A stretch of DNA of 64,000 nt, taken from the NCBI GenBank assembly GCA_947627565.1, contig CANQWO010000002.1, forward strand, positions 1 through 64,000. Direction: 5' to 3'. Origin of the DNA: an uncultured Clostridia bacterium (GTDB lineage: Bacteria; Bacillota; Clostridia; Christensenellales; Borkfalkiaceae). The notes beneath the pieces were generated by a model that saw nothing but the letters and a program-made list of their open reading frames with translations, searched no databases and was not told where the DNA came from. Both the position numbers and the translations under genes were made by a program. Below, piece by piece: positions 51,686 through 61,039 of this stretch (position 1 is its first letter; every line of letters begins with the position of its first letter).

Positions 51686-53406
51686 ACTTCCTCCAACGGC
51701 ACAAAGCCGAACTTCTCGAGGTCGAAGAGCCCCCTATCGAGCAATTTGAGCTTGGGAATGACGGCGAGCGATAAAAAGACGAGCGTCATAAAGGGTTCGT
51801 AGCACTCCTTCACGCCCATTTTCCGCGCCTTTTCCGCAATGGCGCCCGTGCGCGCGATGACTTCGGAGGCCTCCGCCGAGCTCATGAGTCCCGCGATGTC
51901 GAGCGCAAAGACGTCTTCCTCCGTCTCGGAGACGAGCGCCATGCCGCCGCCCGCCTTTTCGAGCAGGCCGACGACGCGGACCATGGCTTCGTCGCTGTCG
52001 CCGAGGACGACGAGGTTGTGGCTGTCGTGCGCAACGGAGATGCCGATGGCGCCGCCGTGCAGGCCATACCCCTTCACGAGCCCGAGGCCGATGTTCCCCG
52101 TGGCATGGTGCCGCTCGACGACGGCAAGTTTGCAAAGATCGGTGCCCCGCACCGTGAGTTCGCCCGCGGGCGTCTCGGCAAACGTCTCGCCCGTGTAGAG
52201 GCCGTAGGGCTGCACTTCCATGGCGCGCAATTTCCCGCCGCGGCAGACGATCCGAAAGTCCTCCGCCTTGACGGGCTTCACGCGGACGGTACTCCGAACC
52301 TCCGCGGGAAGATAGCGCGACGAAGTGCCGAAGAGCGCCTTGCCGCCCTCCGCGACGAGCACGCCGCGCTTGAAGACGGCGGAGACGTGGAACCGCTCCA
52401 TGTCGTCGATGAGCACGATATCGGCAAAATAGCGGGGCGCAATGGCACCCATGTCCGCGAGACGGTAGCAATCGGCGACGTTGATGGTCGCCATCGCAAC
52501 GGCATATTCGGCGGGCAGGCCGCTCGCGACGAGACGGCGGAGCGCGTCGTCGAGATGGCCGCGGGTCGCGAGGTCTTTGGCGTTCTTGTCGTCGGAACAG
52601 AGAATGTAGCGGCGGAAGTTGTAGCTGTCGATTGCGTCTTTGGCGTCGGCAATGTTGTTGACGGAGGAACCGCAGCGGATCTGGACATACATCCCCCGCG
52701 CGACCTTGTTCCTGCACTCCTCCGCGGAGAGCGATTCGTGGTCGGTGAGAATGCCCGCGCAGCGGTACGCATTGAAGCCGTCACCGAAAACGCCGGGGGC
52801 ATGTCCGTCAACGGGCTTTCCGAAACGGTGCGCCGCCTCGATCTTACGGAGCACATCCGCGTCCCCCGAAAGCACGGCGGGGAAGTTCATCATCTCGCCG
52901 AGACCGAAGAAGAGCCCGCGTGAAAGTTCCTTTTCCGTCTCCCTGCCGTCGATGACCGCGCCGCTCGTCTCGAAGGGCGTGGCGGGGACGCAGGACGGGA
53001 GCTGCAAAAAGACGTCGAGCGGCTGCACGCCGCCCAAGCTGAGGCGGGAAAAGGCCTCCTTGATATACTCGGCCCCCGCTACGCCACAGACATTGACGAT
53101 CTCATGCGGATCGGCGACGATGGCGGAGGTGCCGCGGGGCACGGCGAGCGAAGCGAACGCCTCGGGCGAGAGCATGGAGCTCTCGACATGGATGTGGGAA
53201 TCGATGAGCCCGGGGATGGCGATTTTGCCGCCGGCGTCGTATACCGCCGCGGCCGTATACCCCGTGCCGATCCCGACGACGCGGCCGTCCGCAATGGCGA
53301 TATCGCCCTCTTCGAGTTTGCCCGTGAACACGTTGAAGACGCGGGCGTTTTGAATGACAAGATCGCTCTTTTCGCGCTTCATGGCGCAATCAATGAGATG
53401 TTTCAT
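51682..53406 (-). CDS. ade: Adenine deaminase
   Basis: AIPGLIDSHIHVESSMLSPEAFA; SVAHDSHNLVVLGDSDEAM; start chosen at 53406 within ORF 51682..53466. Confidence 0.95.
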   Translation of the reverse strand: MKHLIDCAMKREKSDLVIQNARVFNVFTGKLEEGDIAIADGRVVGIGTGYTAAAVYDAGGKIAIPGLIDSHIHVESSMLSPEAFASLAVPRGTSAIVADPHEIVNVCGVAGAEYIKEAFSRLSLGGVQPLDVFLQLPSCVPATPFETSGAVIDGRETEKELSRGLFFGLGEMMNFPAVLSGDADVLRKIEAAHRFGKPVDGHAPGVFGDGFNAYRCAGILTDHESLSAEECRNKVARGMYVQIRCGSSVNNIADAKDAIDSYNFRRYILCSDDKNAKDLATRGHLDDALRRLVASGLPAEYAVAMATINVADCYRLADMGAIAPRYFADIVLIDDMERFHVSAVFKRGVLVAEGGKALFGTSSRYLPAEVRSTVRVKPVKAEDFRIVCRGGKLRAMEVQPYGLYTGETFAETPAGELTVRGTDLCKLAVVERHHATGNIGLGLVKGYGLHGGAIGISVAHDSHNLVVLGDSDEAMVRVVGLLEKAGGGMALVSETEEDVFALDIAGLMSSAEASEVIARTGAIAEKARKMGVKECYEPFMTLVFLSLAVIPKLKLLDRGLFDLEKFGFVPLEEV

Positions 53407-53484
53407 GCCTTGATTATAGCACAAAAGCCGCCTGCATGCAAGCGGCTCGCGGGAGATTTTCTTCACGTTTTCAAATGGCCTTGC

Positions 53485-54447
53485 TCAGGCTCTGTTTTTT
53501 CCCCGTAAGGACTTTACCCAGTCGTCCAATCTCTTGTCGCAGTAGACGCGATGGCACCACTGAACAATGATTTCCGCGGCAAGGGAAACCGCGGCAAAAA
53601 TCAGATATGGATACTGCACCGCATACGCCGAAGCGTCCCCGTATAAGATCATGGAGGCGAAAAACGATTGGAGATTTTCATGCGCGGCAAGGCCCAAGAA
53701 CAAAATGAACAATCCCCAAAGCGCCATGCGAAAAAGTTCCGCCGCGATCGCAGCCCCCTGCCTTTCCGGAAATTCGGCCCAATAGAAGGCGGACATGATC
53801 TCCTTCTCTCCGTCCTTCGCCTGCAATTCAAATCCTGTTCCCTTCTCGAACATCTCCACATTCTTTCGCTCGAGAACGGATATCGGCTGAAGGTGCTTAT
53901 CGCGGATCCACCCGCACATGCAAAATTTATGATAGCACCTTTCCGCTGTTGAAAGCGCCGTGGAAACGAAAAACGCAACGCAGGCTCCTATGATCAATCC
54001 GTCGATCGTCTTCAATTTTTCATTGGCATGAAAGAGGGCTTCGAGCGCATTCGGGCCACCCATGTCTGACTTCCACCCATTAAAAATTATGTACCCGACG
54101 ACCAAGAGGATTCCGGCCAAGGCAAATATTCCGCCGGATAACCACTCCAAAAGTTTCTTCGTCGTCTTCGCCGAAGCGTTTGCATTTGTCCATAATTTAC
54201 GGAAATTCTCGGCCTTTGGGTAGCCCAATTTCGACGTCTCGTCGGGCTTGGGCGCAGAGCCGAGCCCCATGCCGCAATTGGGGCATACCGAGAGACCGGG
54301 CGGAACTTTGGAGCCGCATTCGGGGCAAACCGTCTGCTCGGGCAACGGGACGGGAAATCCCGGGGCAGAAAATATTCTGCATCCGCAATACACGCAGTAA
54401 TTCGCATTTTCCGGAATAAAATTCCCGCAATGAGGGCATTGGATCAT
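53485..54447 (-). CDS. Double zinc-ribbon membrane protein
   Basis: MIQCPHCGNFIPENANYCVYCGCR ... VCPECGSKVPPGLSVCPNCGMG; several TM segments. Confidence 0.75.
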   Translation of the reverse strand: MIQCPHCGNFIPENANYCVYCGCRIFSAPGFPVPLPEQTVCPECGSKVPPGLSVCPNCGMGLGSAPKPDETSKLGYPKAENFRKLWTNANASAKTTKKLLEWLSGGIFALAGILLVVGYIIFNGWKSDMGGPNALEALFHANEKLKTIDGLIIGACVAFFVSTALSTAERCYHKFCMCGWIRDKHLQPISVLERKNVEMFEKGTGFELQAKDGEKEIMSAFYWAEFPERQGAAIAAELFRMALWGLFILFLGLAAHENLQSFFASMILYGDASAYAVQYPYLIFAAVSLAAEIIVQWCHRVYCDKRLDDWVKSLRGKNRA

Positions 54448-54460
54448 CGCGATTTCCTCC

Positions 54461-55003
54461 TCATAGTTTATAATTTTCCGTAGGGATCGCGTCATACATC
54501 TTTTTCACCTTTTCGGAGGCGAACTTCGGCATGTAGACGATCCCCTTTTTTTGCTTCAACCAAGTCTGAAATAATTTTTCGCCCAAAAGCGCCTTGCGCA
54601 AATACTTCCCGGAGACGGCCATCCCGACGCCGAACCCTATGATCGTCATGAGATTGAGCAGCACAAACAGCGAGAAATCCAGCGCCATGATTGCCTGCTG
54701 TTGCACCGTCATATCATCTCCCTTCGGTGCGATCACCCACATCAGCATCACGATCCAACCGAGCAGCCAAATCAAAAGACTGCCCCACGTCAGTCGGTCG
54801 CACCGGCGATGACCGGCCTCTCCATAGTCATGCGCGGGGTGAGAATGCAAAAATTCTTTCAAGAGCGCTTCCTGTTTCAAAAGGGGAAGTCCTTCATAGT
54901 TCGCCGCAGGCGGCGTAATTTTCAATTCGGCTCCGCAATGGATACAAAATTTACTTTTATCGCTCACCGCTCTCCCGCAACGCGAACAACTTACCAAAGC
55001 CAT
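54461..55003 (-). CDS. Zinc-ribbon membrane protein
   Basis: MALVSCSRCGRAVSDKSKFCIHCGAEL; two TM segments. Confidence 0.75.
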   Translation of the reverse strand: MALVSCSRCGRAVSDKSKFCIHCGAELKITPPAANYEGLPLLKQEALLKEFLHSHPAHDYGEAGHRRCDRLTWGSLLIWLLGWIVMLMWVIAPKGDDMTVQQQAIMALDFSLFVLLNLMTIIGFGVGMAVSGKYLRKALLGEKLFQTWLKQKKGIVYMPKFASEKVKKMYDAIPTENYKL

Positions 55004-55013
55004 TTTTTCCTCC

Positions 55014-55127
55014 TCACAGAACAAACACGCCCATGATCATCACGAATACATGCAACGCCGCCAAGAGCAGTAAGATCGTCATATAGACCGCGATCCACTT
55101 CTTCTTTTTCCCATTTTTATTGAGCAT
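55014..55127 (-). CDS. Small (37 aa) predicted membrane protein, absent from the ORF track
   Basis: MLNKNGKKKKWIAVYMTILLLLAALHVFVMIMGVFVL* read on the minus strand; RBS GGGAGG upstream; lysine-rich N-terminus plus one TM. Confidence 0.6.
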   Translation of the reverse strand: MLNKNGKKKKWIAVYMTILLLLAALHVFVMIMGVFVL

Positions 55128-55143
55128 GCTTCCTCCCAAATTG

Positions 55144-55158
55144 ATAGCGTATCGCTAT
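55144..55158. promoter_or_regulatory. Putative operator 1 (ATAGCG-tat-CGCTAT)
   Basis: Inverted repeat in the divergent intergenic region beside the XRE gene. Confidence 0.55.
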
Positions 55159-55169
55159 ATTTTTACATA

Positions 55170-55198
55170 ATTATATAGCAACTTGCTATACTTGTCAA
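55170..55198 (-). promoter_or_regulatory. Consensus promoter TTGACA-17 bp-TATAAT (minus strand) with operator in the spacer
   Basis: Minus-strand ttgacaagtatagcaagttgctatataat; TATAGCA-act-TGCTATA dyad at 55174-55190. Confidence 0.75.
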
Positions 55199-55206
55199 GT
55201 AGTAAT

Positions 55207-55413
55207 ATGGAAATTTTTCGAATCAGATTAAAAGAAATGCGACTCTTGCTCGGTTTTACGCAGCGGGAGATGGCGGAAAAACTGCACATCTCTCAGCCGT
55301 CTTATATCCGTTATGAAAATGGGACGGCCGAGCCGACGCTGGAAAATCTTTCGAAAATCGCAGAAATTTTTGATGTGTCAACCGATTATTTGCTCGGAAG
55401 AACGGAGTATTAA
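55207..55413 (+). CDS. XRE-family HTH regulator
   Basis: MEIFRIRLKEMRLLLGFTQREMAEKLHISQPSYIRYENGTAEPTLENLSKIAEIFDVSTDYLLGRTEY. Confidence 0.93.
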   Translation: MEIFRIRLKEMRLLLGFTQREMAEKLHISQPSYIRYENGTAEPTLENLSKIAEIFDVSTDYLLGRTEY

Positions 55414-55421
55414 ACGCAATT

Positions 55422-55452
55422 AAAAAGAGCGGGCGAACAGCCCGCTCTTTTT
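55422..55452 (+). terminator. Bidirectional terminator
   Basis: AAAAAGAGCGGGC-gaaca-GCCCGCTCTTTTT. Confidence 0.85.
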
Positions 55453-55490
55453 GTGTAAAATTTACGGGACGCAGAGCATCCCGTATGGAT

Positions 55491-57569
55491 TTATTTGAGT
55501 TTTCTTCGCATGCGGAGGGCGTTGAGAACCGCAAGGAGCATGACGCCCACGTCGCCGAAGACCGCCGCCCAAATGGGAAGCGAAAACAGCGCGGTCGCCG
55601 TCGCGACAAGAGAGACGGCCATCAACGCGACCTTGACCGCGATGGAGCAGACAATGTTTTCCGTCACGATACGGCGCGTCTTTTGGGCGCCCCGAAACGC
55701 CTTGGGAAGCGCGGTGAGGCGGTCGCTCACGAGGACGAAATCGCTCGCCTCGATCGCGGCGTCGCTCCCGAGCCCGCCCATCGCAACGGAGACATCCGCC
55801 TCCGCCATGACGGGAGTATCGTTGATGCCGTCGCCGACGTAGAGCAGCGGGCCGTAAGATTTGAGCGCCTGTGCCCGCACGGGCTTTTCCGCCGGCAAAA
55901 GCCCCGCATGGAGCTCATCGACGGGAAGTTCCCGCAGCACCGCCCGGGCGCGTTCCTCGGAATCGCCCGTGAGAACGGCAATGTGCCGGACGCCCGCCCG
56001 CTTCATCTCCCAAAGCGCGTCGGCCGCCTCTTCGCGCAATTTATCGCAAATTTTGACATATCCCAAATACGTCCCCTCTTCCGCGACGTAGATCGTGAGA
56101 TCGCTGCCCGTCTCCTCTTCGCACGCGACGCCGTAAGTTTCCATAAGGCGGTGGCTTCCGACGAGCACATGTTTTCCGTTGACAACGGACGCGATACCCA
56201 TGCCCGCAATCTCCTCGCAGGAATCGGCGGAGGGGCATACCATGTCCGCGAACGCCTGTGCGAGCGGGTGGGAAGAGAGCTTTTCGCTTGCTGCGGCGAG
56301 ATTCAAGACATGGTCCCCGCCTTTTACGTCACCGATCGTAAATCTTCCCTCGGTCAGTGTGCCCGTCTTATCGAATGCGGCGGTCTTTACGCGGGCGAGA
56401 AGGTCGAGCCCGACCGCGCCCTTCGTCAAGACGCCCTCCCGCGCGAGATTGCCGACGCCGGCAAAATAGGTGAGCGGCACGGAGATAATGAGCGCGCAAG
56501 GACAAGAAATGACAAGAAATTCAATGGCCGGCGTGAGCCATTTCACGAAGTCGAAGTTCTGGAAGAGCGGCGGCACGACGGCGATCAGCACGGCGAACAG
56601 CACGACGATGGGCGTATAGATCCTGGCGAACCGCGTGATGAATTTTTCGGGTTTCGCCTTCTTGGCGGAGGAATTTTCCACCATGTCGAGAATTTTGGCG
56701 ACGGCGCTCTCCGAGGCGGGGCGAATGACTTCGGCGCGCACGGCGTTGCCCTCGTTGACGCACCCCTCCAGCATCTCGTCTCCCGCGGCGACTTCTTTAA
56801 GATACGCTTCCCCCGTGAGAGATTTGGTATCCAAGGAAGTCGCGCCCTCCGTAAGGCGGCAATCGACGGGCACTTTGTCGCCCTTCCTGAGCAGGATGAG
56901 CGACCCCACCTCGAGCTCCTCGGGGGCGACTTCGCGTTGGTTGTCCCCCTCGATGAGAATGGCCGAACTGCTCTTGAGCGCCAAGAGGCGCGTGATCGCC
57001 CCGCGGGACGAGCCGACGGCGACGGATTGCAGCAGTTCGCCGATCTGGTAGAGCAGCATGACGGCCGCGGCCTCCATGGTCTCCCCGATGGCGATCGCAC
57101 CGATCGCGGCGACCGTCATGAGCATGTTCTCGTCGAGAAGGACCGAGGGATGAAAACCGTTTTTGAACGCGCGCGGGACGCTTAGAACGACGTTCCACAA
57201 GACACCCCACCCCGCGGCGGCAAAGGACGCGAGAAAGAAGGCGAACGAGACCCACTTGCCCACGCCGACGATCTCGAGGATGAGGGCGGGCACGAAAAAG
57301 GCCGCGGAGATCGCAATGGAGAGGAGCTCCTTGAGATGGCGCTCTCGTTTGACGGAAAGACCCGCTTCGACGATCTCCACTTCTTCGAAATGGGAGATGA
57401 CGTCGACGGCAAGGCCGAGCGCCGCGTCGCTTTCATATTCGAGCGAAACGCGCTGGTTGATGAAATCGGCATGCGCTTCCGAGATCCCCTCGAGCGCCTC
57501 GAGTTCCTCCGAGAGCTCCGCGGCACAGGCGGCGCAGTCGAGATTTTTGATACGGATTACTTTCTTCAT
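55491..57569 (-). CDS. P1B-type heavy-metal ATPase (CadA/ZntA-like)
   Basis: NLDCAACAAELSEELE HMA motif; ISCPCALIISVPL; AFDKTGTLTEG; VGDGINDTPVMAEADVSVAMG. Confidence 0.95.
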   Translation of the reverse strand: MKKVIRIKNLDCAACAAELSEELEALEGISEAHADFINQRVSLEYESDAALGLAVDVISHFEEVEIVEAGLSVKRERHLKELLSIAISAAFFVPALILEIVGVGKWVSFAFFLASFAAAGWGVLWNVVLSVPRAFKNGFHPSVLLDENMLMTVAAIGAIAIGETMEAAAVMLLYQIGELLQSVAVGSSRGAITRLLALKSSSAILIEGDNQREVAPEELEVGSLILLRKGDKVPVDCRLTEGATSLDTKSLTGEAYLKEVAAGDEMLEGCVNEGNAVRAEVIRPASESAVAKILDMVENSSAKKAKPEKFITRFARIYTPIVVLFAVLIAVVPPLFQNFDFVKWLTPAIEFLVISCPCALIISVPLTYFAGVGNLAREGVLTKGAVGLDLLARVKTAAFDKTGTLTEGRFTIGDVKGGDHVLNLAAASEKLSSHPLAQAFADMVCPSADSCEEIAGMGIASVVNGKHVLVGSHRLMETYGVACEEETGSDLTIYVAEEGTYLGYVKICDKLREEAADALWEMKRAGVRHIAVLTGDSEERARAVLRELPVDELHAGLLPAEKPVRAQALKSYGPLLYVGDGINDTPVMAEADVSVAMGGLGSDAAIEASDFVLVSDRLTALPKAFRGAQKTRRIVTENIVCSIAVKVALMAVSLVATATALFSLPIWAAVFGDVGVMLLAVLNALRMRRKLK

Positions 57570-57579
57570 ACAAAAACTC

Positions 57580-57926
57580 CTAAATTTTACAGTGAAGGTG
57601 CGTACAGGCCAGCTCCAACACGGCGACGACGTGCTCGTCGGCGAGCGAATAGGCGATGGTCTGTCCGTCGCGGCGGGCCTTGACGATGCCGGCCGCCTTC
57701 AAAATGCGAAGCTGGTGGCTGACGGCGCTCTGCGTCCCCCCCACGGCCTCGACAATGTGGTAGACGCACATCTCGCCGTGCCGAAGCGCAAAGAGAATTT
57801 TCAATCGGCTGGGCTCGGAGATGGATTTGAAGATCTCCGCGACCCGCGCGACGTCCTCCTCCGCCGGCATGTTGCGCGCCGCACGCTGCGCCGCAAGCGC
57901 ATGTTCTTCTTCGTGACCGCAGGCCA
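57580..57926 (-). CDS. ArsR/SmtB-family metalloregulator
   Basis: EIFKSISEPSRLKILFALRHGEMCVYHIVEAVGGTQSAVSHQLRILKAAGIVKARRDGQTIAYSL. Confidence 0.94.
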
Positions 57927-57944
57927 TAATTCCTCCAATATCAA

Positions 57945-57966
57945 TATATGAATAACTGTTCATATA
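57945..57966. promoter_or_regulatory. ArsR/SmtB-type operator
   Basis: TATATGAA-taactg-TTCATATA dyad just upstream of the ArsR gene. Confidence 0.75.
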
Positions 57967-58009
57967 TTAACACATTCAAAAAACGCTGTCAAGCGTTTTT
58001 GTAAATTTT

Positions 58010-58813
58010 TTATAAATTTTTCGGCGAGATGAACTTTTTGCCGTCGAGGTAGGCGAGTTCGCCGCCCGCAAAGAGCGCGAGCTCCTTGGAGAGCAGGCGC
58101 TGCCTTGTCGCGTGGAGCGCGCGGTTGCGGGCAAAGTCGCCGTATTTTTCGTCGCCGACCACGGGGAGGCCCAAGAAGGCGAGATGCGCGCGGATCTGGT
58201 GCGTCTTGCCCGTGTGCAGGGTGACGCGGAGGAGCGAAAGTTCCCCGCGGCGCTCGAGGAGATCGTATTCCGTCTCGATCGGCTCCCCTCTTCCCGCCCG
58301 GTTGACGCTTACGCGCGCACGCGCGGCGTCCTTTTCAAGGAACGCCCTCTCGACCGCGTGCGCCTTGGGTTCTCCGAAGACGAGCGCATGGTAGATCTTC
58401 TCGACGCGGCGCGTGCGAAAAGCCGTAAGTAACGCCTCACTCGCGGACATGGTATGCCCGAAAATCATCAAGCCCTCGGTGTTGCGGTCTAATCTGTGAA
58501 TAAAATAGGTCTCCCGCGTCTCGGCGAGCGCCGCATATACGGCCTCGGCGCGCACCCCGCTCTCCTTGTCGATCACGGCGACGTTTTCATCCTCATAGAG
58601 GACCGTAAACACGCGTTTTTGCGCCTGCGCGGGCGTCAAAAAGTAGCTGACCTCATCGCCCGGGTGCAAGGGGCAGTCCGCGCCCACCTTTGCGCCGTTG
58701 ACGCGCACTTCGCGGGCCTTTAAGAGCGCGGGAAGCGCGAGCGCCGCCTGTGCGTAGGCGGTCTCGGTAAATTCTTTGAGCGTGGTGTCGGTCGTGACGG
58801 TGTACTTTTTCAT
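58010..58813 (-). CDS. RluA-family pseudouridine synthase with S4-like N-terminus
   Basis: YFIHRLDRNTEGLMIFGHT; LHTGKTHQIRAHLAFLGLPVVGDEKYG. Confidence 0.93.
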   Translation of the reverse strand: MKKYTVTTDTTLKEFTETAYAQAALALPALLKAREVRVNGAKVGADCPLHPGDEVSYFLTPAQAQKRVFTVLYEDENVAVIDKESGVRAEAVYAALAETRETYFIHRLDRNTEGLMIFGHTMSASEALLTAFRTRRVEKIYHALVFGEPKAHAVERAFLEKDAARARVSVNRAGRGEPIETEYDLLERRGELSLLRVTLHTGKTHQIRAHLAFLGLPVVGDEKYGDFARNRALHATRQRLLSKELALFAGGELAYLDGKKFISPKNL

Positions 58814-60524
58814 GGATCCCATAAAATGCGGTGAAGCAGAACAGGAGGGCGGGAAGCGTAACGGCGACGCTGCCCGTCAACAGGAAGTAGACGAGGTAAC
58901 AGGCCAGGAGCGCGGAGAGCGTCTGTGCCGCCGCATAGAGCAGGGCGCGCCCGGCGCCGAGCTCGCGCGCCGTCGCGGCGATGGCCGAAACGCAGGGCGA
59001 GCAGGTGAGCATAAAGACGGAGAACGCGAACGCGCTCGCGGGCGGGTAGGGAAACGCGCCGTAGAACATGGCGATGGCGCCCGCAACGTTTTCCTTGGCG
59101 ATCAGCCCCGAGATCGCGGCATAGGCGATGCGCCAATCCCCCATCCCGACGGGCGCAAACAGGCAGCCGAGGGGTCTGCAAATGCGCGCCAGCATACTGT
59201 TTTCCACCGTGCAGAGCGCAAACGACGGGTCGAACGAGGACAGCAGCCACGAGAACAGGAAGAACGCGAGCACGACCGTCGCCACCTTTATTATAAACTG
59301 TTTTATCTGAAAGAGCAAGGATTTGAGCGTAAAAAGCGGCGCCGGAAATTGCAGCGGTGCGAGCTCCATGACGAGGGGCGGCGTCTTTTCCTTGAGATAC
59401 AGGGCGGCGATGAGGGCGAGCCAGACGCCCGCGCCGTAGAGGAGAAGCGCGGCCGCAAAGGCATTTTCAAAGAACGAGGCCGAGAGCGTCAGGTAGACGG
59501 GCAACTTTGCGCTACACGAGAGATACGGGAGGCAGAGGATGACGCGGCGCTGCATGCGCTTGTCGTCGAGCCCCTTGGTCGTGGTGACGGCGACCGCCGT
59601 ACACCCGAACCCCATGAGCAGGGAAAATACGGCGCGCCCGGAGAGCCCGATCCGCGAGAGCAGGCCGTCCGTCAAGACGGCAAGGCGGGACATGAGCCCG
59701 CTCTCCTCGAGGACGATCAAAAAGAAATGCAGCAGCGCGATCTGGGGCAAAAAGCTGAGCACGCTGCCCAAGCTCATGAGAATGCCGTCCGAGACGAGGC
59801 TGCGGACGACGGGAGACGGGATCGCCGCCGCATAGCCCGCCAAGGTCACGGTGAAAAACTCCTCCACGAGCGTCTTCAGAAGATCGCCGGGCATTCCCGA
59901 AAAGAAGGTCACGAAGAAGACGGCGAGCAGGAGCGCCACGAAGAAAAAGAGACCGAAAAATCCATTCAAAAGAAAGCGGTCGAATCTGCCGAGTTGCTCG
60001 CTCGGGAGCGAAACGAGGCCACCCATGTCCGCAAGCGGTACCTCGCGAAGCGGTCCGTCCAACAGTTTTCCGACGGCCGACGCGACGTCGTCTTCCGCGA
60101 ATAAAACGGGGATCCCGAGGCAACGCCGAAGCCCGTCCGGATCCAGCCTTCCCCCCTCTCGCTCGAAGCGGCGGCGCTTGGTGAGCACCAGCATGCATTT
60201 TCTTCTGCCCGCCGTCAGCGCATGCATGAGCGGGACCGTCCGCGAAAGGCCCGCGCATTCCGCGACGAAGACGATCGCGGCGGACGGTCTCTCCGCGACG
60301 TACCGCGCCGCAAATTTTTCCTCCATGCTTCGCCCTTCCGTCGTATAGATACCCGGAAGATCGACGAGCGTGCACGGGCGGCCGCCGATCACCGCCTGCT
60401 TTTCCAGCGCGTCGACCGTCACGCCGTGCCAATTCCCGACGTGGGCATGGCCATGGGCGAGGCGGTTGAACAGCGTCGACTTGCCCGCGTTGGGATTGCC
60501 GACGAGGAGCACTACGCCGAGCAT
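58653..60524 (-). CDS. feoB: FeoB-like ferrous iron transporter with atypical G4 motif
   Basis: MLGVVLLVGNPNAGKSTLFNRL (G1), LVDLPGIY (G3), transmembrane Gate/FeoB-C regions (MGFGCTAVAVTTTKGL). Confidence 0.88.
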   Translation of the reverse strand: MLGVVLLVGNPNAGKSTLFNRLAHGHAHVGNWHGVTVDALEKQAVIGGRPCTLVDLPGIYTTEGRSMEEKFAARYVAERPSAAIVFVAECAGLSRTVPLMHALTAGRRKCMLVLTKRRRFEREGGRLDPDGLRRCLGIPVLFAEDDVASAVGKLLDGPLREVPLADMGGLVSLPSEQLGRFDRFLLNGFFGLFFFVALLLAVFFVTFFSGMPGDLLKTLVEEFFTVTLAGYAAAIPSPVVRSLVSDGILMSLGSVLSFLPQIALLHFFLIVLEESGLMSRLAVLTDGLLSRIGLSGRAVFSLLMGFGCTAVAVTTTKGLDDKRMQRRVILCLPYLSCSAKLPVYLTLSASFFENAFAAALLLYGAGVWLALIAALYLKEKTPPLVMELAPLQFPAPLFTLKSLLFQIKQFIIKVATVVLAFFLFSWLLSSFDPSFALCTVENSMLARICRPLGCLFAPVGMGDWRIAYAAISGLIAKENVAGAIAMFYGAFPYPPASAFAFSVFMLTCSPCVSAIAATARELGAGRALLYAAAQTLSALLACYLVYFLLTGSVAVTLPALLFCFTAFYGIHEKVHRHDRHHAQRIYRDRLRTGGARASRALKGPRSARQRRKGGRGLPLAPGR

Positions 60525-60736
60525 ACTTCGATCTCCCGCGCGATCTCCCGCGCAAGGGCGACGCGGCTGGCTTCCGACGCAATGAGGTAGGTATGGCCGA
60601 GCGGCGATCTTTTCAGAAGCGTGAGCCGTGCGCCGGGATAGACGCCGAGGGCGGAAAGTCGGCCGATGAGCGTTTCGGCCCGCACCGAAAGCACCCGCGC
60701 GCGCTGTCCGCATGAAAGTTCGCAAAGATTCATCAT
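60512..60736 (-). CDS. feoA: FeoA-like SH3-domain protein
   Basis: MMNLCELSCGQRARVLSVRAETLIGRLSALGVYPGARLTLLKRSPLGHTYLI; overlaps feoB start. Confidence 0.82.
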   Translation of the reverse strand: MMNLCELSCGQRARVLSVRAETLIGRLSALGVYPGARLTLLKRSPLGHTYLIASEASRVALAREIAREIEVCSA

Positions 60737-60793
60737 AATAAAAAATGCGGAACCGACATCAATTATGCCAATCCCGCATTCCGAACGCAAAAT

Positions 60794-61039
60794 TTACGCT
60801 CTGCTCTCCTCGCGCACGACGCGATTGCCGCGCAGTTTGAGAGCGCCGTTTGTGATGATGGGCGAGATGATGAGCCAGATGGCCGCAAGCGCGATAAGCG
60901 AATAGACGATGATCGCGCCGATCGCACGCGGGCCCTGGAAAATGGCCGACACCAGGTTGAAGTTGAAGATGCCGAACAGCCCCCAGTTGAGCGCGCCCGT
61001 CAGGACAAGGATATAAGAGATCAAGTTTGCAATGACCAT
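60794..61039 (-). CDS. DUF378 membrane protein
   Basis: MVIANLISYILVLTGALNWGLFGIFNFNLVSAIFQGP...RAIGAIIVYSLIALAAIWLI. Confidence 0.85.
   Translation of the reverse strand: MVIANLISYILVLTGALNWGLFGIFNFNLVSAIFQGPRAIGAIIVYSLIALAAIWLIISPIITNGALKLRGNRVVREESRA

Noticed and set aside
55183-55206. Upstream start for the XRE gene (MLYLSSSN...)
   Set aside because: Would place the start in the promoter/operator region; MEIFRIRLKE at 55207 is the natural HTH N-terminus.
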